Below are positions 60,742 through 63,686 of a stretch of 63,686 nt of DNA, one piece after another. Under the pieces are notes generated by a model, which was given only the letters and a program-made list of their open reading frames with translations, did no database searches and had not been told where the DNA came from. The stretch's first letter is position 1. The number at the start of each line of letters is the position of its first letter. Where the stretch lies: the NCBI GenBank assembly GCA_017537925.1, contig JAFYJW010000020.1, positions 1 to 63,686 on the forward strand. Direction: 5' to 3'. Made by a program: the position numbers and the translations under genes. Origin of the DNA: Synergistes sp. GTDB taxonomy: Bacteria; Synergistota; Synergistia; Synergistales; Synergistaceae.

Positions 60742-61191
60742 TTATTGCGGGCTCTTATTGCCTTCAACAACCCTGCTCACGCTTAACGCGGGGAGAATAT
60801 ATTTCCCATACGGTGATCCGGCTGTCAGGACGGACAGGCGTTCCCGTATGGCGCTGACCAATATCGCCGCTGCGTTGATCTCAACGATGTCTTTGACTTC
60901 GGCAAGCTTTTCATTTTGGCTCATATTTTCGAAGAGCCCTACAACGTCGATATTAAAATATAAATTGAATAGCTCCCCCTCCGGAGGGTTGTTCGGTAAT
61001 GTGATACAAACACGGACCCGCGCTATTTCCTCTGAATTTGGGACGACATCAAAATTTGTCGATATGCTGAACTCTTTTGATATTTTATATTGGGTATCGT
61101 CCTCTTTTTCCGGAGGTATCACGGTAACGCTGCATTCGGAAAAATGATAATCCAGTATTCTAAGCGGCAAGAGATTGAATTGAACTGCCAT
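60742..61191 (-). CDS. SecB-like chaperone of a toxin-antitoxin-chaperone system
   Basis: Protein of 149 residues. The N-terminal part has beta-strand pattern (VQFNLLPLRILDYHFSEC) and EINAAAILVSAIRERLSVLT near the C-terminus, like SecB and TAC chaperones. ATG 61191 selected because it starts the SecB-like fold; it overlaps the antitoxin gene by 32 bases. Adjacent to a HigA-like antitoxin with a C-terminal extension, as in Mycobacterium TAC loci. Confidence 0.75.
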   Translation of the reverse strand: MAVQFNLLPLRILDYHFSECSVTVIPPEKEDDTQYKISKEFSISTNFDVVPNSEEIARVRVCITLPNNPPEGELFNLYFNIDVVGLFENMSQNEKLAEVKDIVEINAAAILVSAIRERLSVLTAGSPYGKYILPALSVSRVVEGNKSPQ

Positions 61192-61594
61192 CAGTATACT
61201 CTCCCGATTTTGTGATGTTCTCTTTAAAAACCTTGTCTTCATGTATGCCATGCATAGAACCGTAGCCAATGATCCTGCTGCCTGGCATCCCGTGGATCGA
61301 TTTTATCGATACGGCGTTCTTCTCCGCAGCTATCGGCTTTGCGGATATCTCGATCCTTGCGCCCAGCGCAAAAGCAAATTTTGACATGCTCTCTATGGAA
61401 AGATTCATGTCCCCGCCAAGCACTCTTGATACATAAGCGTTGGATACTCCGACTTTCTGGGCGAGCTCCTTCTGATTGATATTTTTCTCGCCCATTACCC
61501 GCAGCAGTTCGTTTACAAAATTGTCCTTTGCAGCAGCAGCATAATATCCAGCGGTATTTTTTAACTGATTCAGATAATCGTTAAAGCTGCCCAT
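61160..61594 (-). CDS. HigA-like antitoxin with C-terminal extension (putative chaperone-addiction region)
   Basis: Protein of 144 residues. HTH (INQKELAQKVGVSNAYVSRV) of the Xre/HigA kind, then a C-terminal tail of about 45 residues. In TAC systems such a tail is recognised by the SecB-like chaperone; here it is present and the chaperone is the next gene. AAAGGAGGG precedes the start; overlaps the toxin stop by one base. Confidence 0.85.
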   Translation of the reverse strand: MGSFNDYLNQLKNTAGYYAAAAKDNFVNELLRVMGEKNINQKELAQKVGVSNAYVSRVLGGDMNLSIESMSKFAFALGARIEISAKPIAAEKNAVSIKSIHGMPGSRIIGYGSMHGIHEDKVFKENITKSGEYTDGSSIQSLAA

Positions 61595-62034
61595 TATAAA
61601 CCCTCCTTTGATTCTTCATCCATACACTGCATCCGGTTGTTCCAATATTTCATCCGCGCCGCGTCCATCCATTTAAGTTCTTTTCTCGTGTAGTCGTCCC
61701 GCCGCTTTCGTGCGCAGCACACTATAATAACCGCATCTCTAAAGGCGCCGCCTAAAAATACCCTGTCATAAAGCAGAAAAAAGCGGTGCGCTTTGATCTT
61801 GAGCACGTACAGATCCGGAGCTTTGAATTGCGAGAATGCGTGATATTTTTTAGCGTTGCCTTTATTGAGAGTACCGTTGCTAAGGGCCGTAAGCGAATAT
61901 GCGATACTGGAACAGTCGCCCTCATCGGTTATTTTCTTGAAGTAATCATAAAATTCGCTCTCTCCGCCATCCCACGAGGCAGAGCATACAAGATATTCTT
62001 TACCGCTAAATGCCGGATAATATATTCTTTTCAT
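61594..62034 (-). CDS. HigB-like toxin of the TAC operon
   Basis: Protein of 146 residues upstream of and overlapping by one base the antitoxin start; toxin-first order is usual for HigBA. RVFLGGAFRDAVIIVCCARKRR is the likely RNase-fold core. Not closely like characterised HigB, so the toxin assignment is partly by position. Confidence 0.7.
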   Translation of the reverse strand: MKRIYYPAFSGKEYLVCSASWDGGESEFYDYFKKITDEGDCSSIAYSLTALSNGTLNKGNAKKYHAFSQFKAPDLYVLKIKAHRFFLLYDRVFLGGAFRDAVIIVCCARKRRDDYTRKELKWMDAARMKYWNNRMQCMDEESKEGL

Positions 62035-62050
62035 AGTTCGTCTGTCCAAA

Positions 62051-62066
62051 TTAACATATATGTTAA
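62051..62066. promoter_or_regulatory. Perfect 16-bp palindromic operator of the TAC operon
   Basis: TTAACATATATGTTAA lies between the promoter and the toxin start, the usual position for autorepression by a HigA-type antitoxin. Confidence 0.7.
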
Positions 62067-62077
62067 TAAGTGTGTAT

Positions 62078-62105
62078 ATTTTATACCGGACATTGAATTT
62101 GTCAA
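62078..62105 (-). promoter_or_regulatory. Promoter of the TAC operon
   Basis: Minus-strand TTGACA (62105-62100) and TAAAAT (62083-62078) with 16 bases between. Confidence 0.7.
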
Positions 62106-62164
62106 CCTCATATGTCTTTATATTATCTGCTACGATACCCTCAATACAACGATATATAAAACGT

Positions 62165-62596
62165 CTATTTTTGTATCATCGTATAAACAGCCTTGAATTT
62201 TCTCTCAAGTTCTTTGTCGTTCGTGTCATCGCCATTTCCGCGCATGCCGTGGGTATATATCTCGAGTGGGACGACATAGCCGTCTTTCATTACAACGGCG
62301 GCGCTCAATCTGCCTCCTGCACTTATTCCCCTGTTTGGGAATCTGATCCTGAACTTGATCAGCATTGCTTCATCGATACAAAAAGATCTTCTGATCACAG
62401 AAAAGGCGCTGATCAATGGATATTCTTCACGATATTTTGCCATCTGCAATATTTCAGTTTTCAGACAATACAACAAAAAAGGAACAACCTCAGCTTCATA
62501 AATGCTTTTTATCTTATGTTGTTCCTTTTTTGCAAATTTTTTAAGATCGTTCTCAAAAGACGGGTTTTCCGGCGCCCGATCATAAATTTTCGGCAC
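62165..62596 (-). CDS. Uncharacterised protein paired with 62606 (possible toxin)
   Basis: Protein of 143 residues. RFPNRGISAGGRLSAAVVMKDGYVVPLEIYTHG has a RelE-toxin-like beta-sheet ring but no motif I can name. Nine bases after gene 62606, so the two form a pair. Could be a toxin-antitoxin cassette, but this is conjecture. Confidence 0.5.
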   Translation of the reverse strand: MPKIYDRAPENPSFENDLKKFAKKEQHKIKSIYEAEVVPFLLYCLKTEILQMAKYREEYPLISAFSVIRRSFCIDEAMLIKFRIRFPNRGISAGGRLSAAVVMKDGYVVPLEIYTHGMRGNGDDTNDKELERKFKAVYTMIQK

Positions 62597-62605
62597 GGTT
62601 TACAA

Positions 62606-63094
62606 CTACCCTTTTGCCTTGAGCGCTGCAATATATTCTTCTGTCACAAACTCGATCTCATCCAGCGAATCAAGTATTTCATTATACTTTTTTGCAAGGA
62701 CACGCAATATCCAAGCAGCCGCACGATTGCCGTCATTGTCACACTGTACTGCACCATTTATCAAACTCTGCAAACATTTCTGGCCGTATTCTGTCGTTTC
62801 ATTCGATATTTTATTCCACGGGCTCCACAGAGCCAATGCTTCAGCGCGTTCTTTGCTGTTTAAGCGATCCGCGCAGGCGCAAATGTCATAAACCTCGCAG
62901 TTTGCATTGCCTGATATTTGCTTTCTCAGAGTGCGAAGTGCTTTTTTTATTACCCTGTGGACGCTGAATATTTTAAAAACCATCTGAGTCAGCTGCCAGA
63001 GGCCGGTTTTTGACGCGGGCTCGCCGGCTTCCCTGTCCGTTGTTATTTTTGTAAAACTCGAATTAAGCATTTCAACCGATGCGCACCCGTTCAT
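62606..63094 (-). CDS. Uncharacterised protein, partner of 62165
   Basis: Mostly helical protein of 162 residues. ATG 63094 has GGAGG seven bases ahead; a longer frame to 63181 lacks one. C-terminal segment DSLDEIEFVTEEYIAALKAKG. Not recognised. Confidence 0.55.
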   Translation of the reverse strand: MNGCASVEMLNSSFTKITTDREAGEPASKTGLWQLTQMVFKIFSVHRVIKKALRTLRKQISGNANCEVYDICACADRLNSKERAEALALWSPWNKISNETTEYGQKCLQSLINGAVQCDNDGNRAAAWILRVLAKKYNEILDSLDEIEFVTEEYIAALKAKG

Positions 63095-63204
63095 CTTTAC
63101 GACCTCCTTCGTGCGGATTCTATATGTATCATATGTCAAACGGTTAAGCCGTGCAATAGCCATCACAGCTTGGCAAAACAAAGTATACTATTAAGTAATT
63201 GGGG

Positions 63205-63258
63205 TATGTGTTTGCGGACACATACTTAAAGGGGGTCGGCGTACGCCAGTCCCCTTTT
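63205..63258. terminator. Two adjacent hairpins between 63094 and 63273
   Basis: TATGTGT (63205-63211) pairs with ACACATA (63218-63224); AAAGGGG (63228 on) pairs with CCCCTTT (to 63258) with an inner GGCG-TA-CGCC stem. They separate the truncated gene at the window edge from the 62606 gene. Confidence 0.55.
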
Positions 63259-63272
63259 ACATTTACAGTCAA

Positions 63273-63686
63273 TCACTTTATCAATGTGGAAATGGGCATT
63301 TCATATATAAACAAAAGCATATAGTATGTGAAGGTCAATATCCCTTTTGCTTCTGACGCTGATATAGGCTCGATCTCGTGGGTTGCTTCGTTGCCTTTTT
63401 CCCGTATTGGGTCTATCCACGAATCACTGTTTGGCGGGACAAAATGATTTCTCTTTATGTAATCGACGTAATATGCAAAATTTTTGTTGTGGTCAGCGCC
63501 CTTATCTACAGCAACGTACATAATGATTTTTCTGCACAGCATCGCCGTTGATGTATAGCATTCCTGGCTTATGCAGGTTCTTGCTTCGTTGTATACTTCA
63601 TTGATTTGCTCAGGAAGGCAGCGCACTCCGGGAACCGGGAATATTCCGGGAATCTGTATAAAGTGGCGGTTTGAAGTTGAAATAAT
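63273..63686 (-). CDS. DUF4145 domain protein (5' end beyond the window)
   Basis: Visible part of 137 residues. The frame stays open to the right edge of the window, so the start is missing; GTG 63626 is not the true start. The core is DUF4145, a helical domain (NEARTCISQECYTSTAMLCR, HKNFAYYVDYIK-like) found in restriction and defence-linked proteins. Function unknown. Confidence 0.75.
   Translation of the reverse strand: MISTSNRHFIQIPGIFPVPGVRCLPEQINEVYNEARTCISQECYTSTAMLCRKIIMYVAVDKGADHNKNFAYYVDYIKRNHFVPPNSDSWIDPIREKGNEATHEIEPISASEAKGILTFTYYMLLFIYEMPISTLIK

Noticed and set aside
1-63686. CRISPR array
   Set aside because: No regularly spaced repeats with unique spacers; the GGTGCAT and AGTGCC repeats have wrong spacing and number.

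Overview
The window looks like the chromosome of an anaerobic, selenocysteine-using bacterium with a GC-rich backbone. A TAXI-type TRAP transporter with a DUF1850 partner, selA/selB, a double-cubane-type reductase pair, an EF-G-like GTPase and the gene order veg-ispE-purR together fit the Synergistota (Cloacibacillus/Synergistes-like) or a related anaerobe. The phylum is inferred from gene content, not proven.

Positions 1-32 kb are mostly housekeeping backbone. They hold an Lgt-like protein, an HtrA protease, a small ElaB/YqjD-YqjE-like envelope cluster, LemA, an L,D-transpeptidase, veg-ispE-purR, selA-selB, lepA-hemW, rsmA-trmB, an MFS carrier and an EF-G-like GTPase. A substrate-uptake block follows: TAXI-TRAP permease and binding protein, a membrane protein, DUF1850, a membrane-anchored binding protein, an acyl-CoA ligase, a class II aldolase-like protein and a DccP/DccR-like pair.

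Positions 32-49.9 kb are a defence island. After a DprA-like gene the base composition turns AT-rich. A tightly packed six-gene operon (33694-45633) encodes a coiled-coil protein, an Hsp70-like ATPase, a UvrD-family helicase, a DrmA-like helicase, a DrmB-like DUF1998 protein and a NERD-nuclease/helicase. It resembles the DrmA-DrmB core of DISARM, but has no PLD nuclease DrmC and carries an Hsp70/coiled-coil module instead. This is the best candidate for an undescribed system. Directly downstream, with its own operator-like inverted repeat, lies an EcoRII-type restriction-modification operon: a cytosine-5 methyltransferase with an N-terminal ribbon-helix-helix domain, an EcoRII-family endonuclease and Vsr. 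IS21-family wreckage follows. A 17-bp perfect direct repeat (31841 and 49770) brackets the whole stretch.

Positions 49.9-55.6 kb hold a class I glutamine-amidotransferase-like hydrolase, acylphosphatase, an EamA transporter, two different Fic proteins (one fused to a Bro-N-like domain), a RelBE-type toxin-antitoxin pair and a dinJ-yafQ locus whose toxin is broken.

From 55689 to the end lies the left part of an integrated element. A 45-nt 3' fragment of tRNA-Val(GAC) marks the attachment site, followed by a tyrosine integrase. The cargo is a PDZ protein, a HIRAN membrane protein, a three-gene set ending in a HicA-like toxin, a toxin-antitoxin-chaperone triad with a SecB-like chaperone, an unknown gene pair and a truncated DUF4145 protein. 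The other end of the element lies beyond the window.
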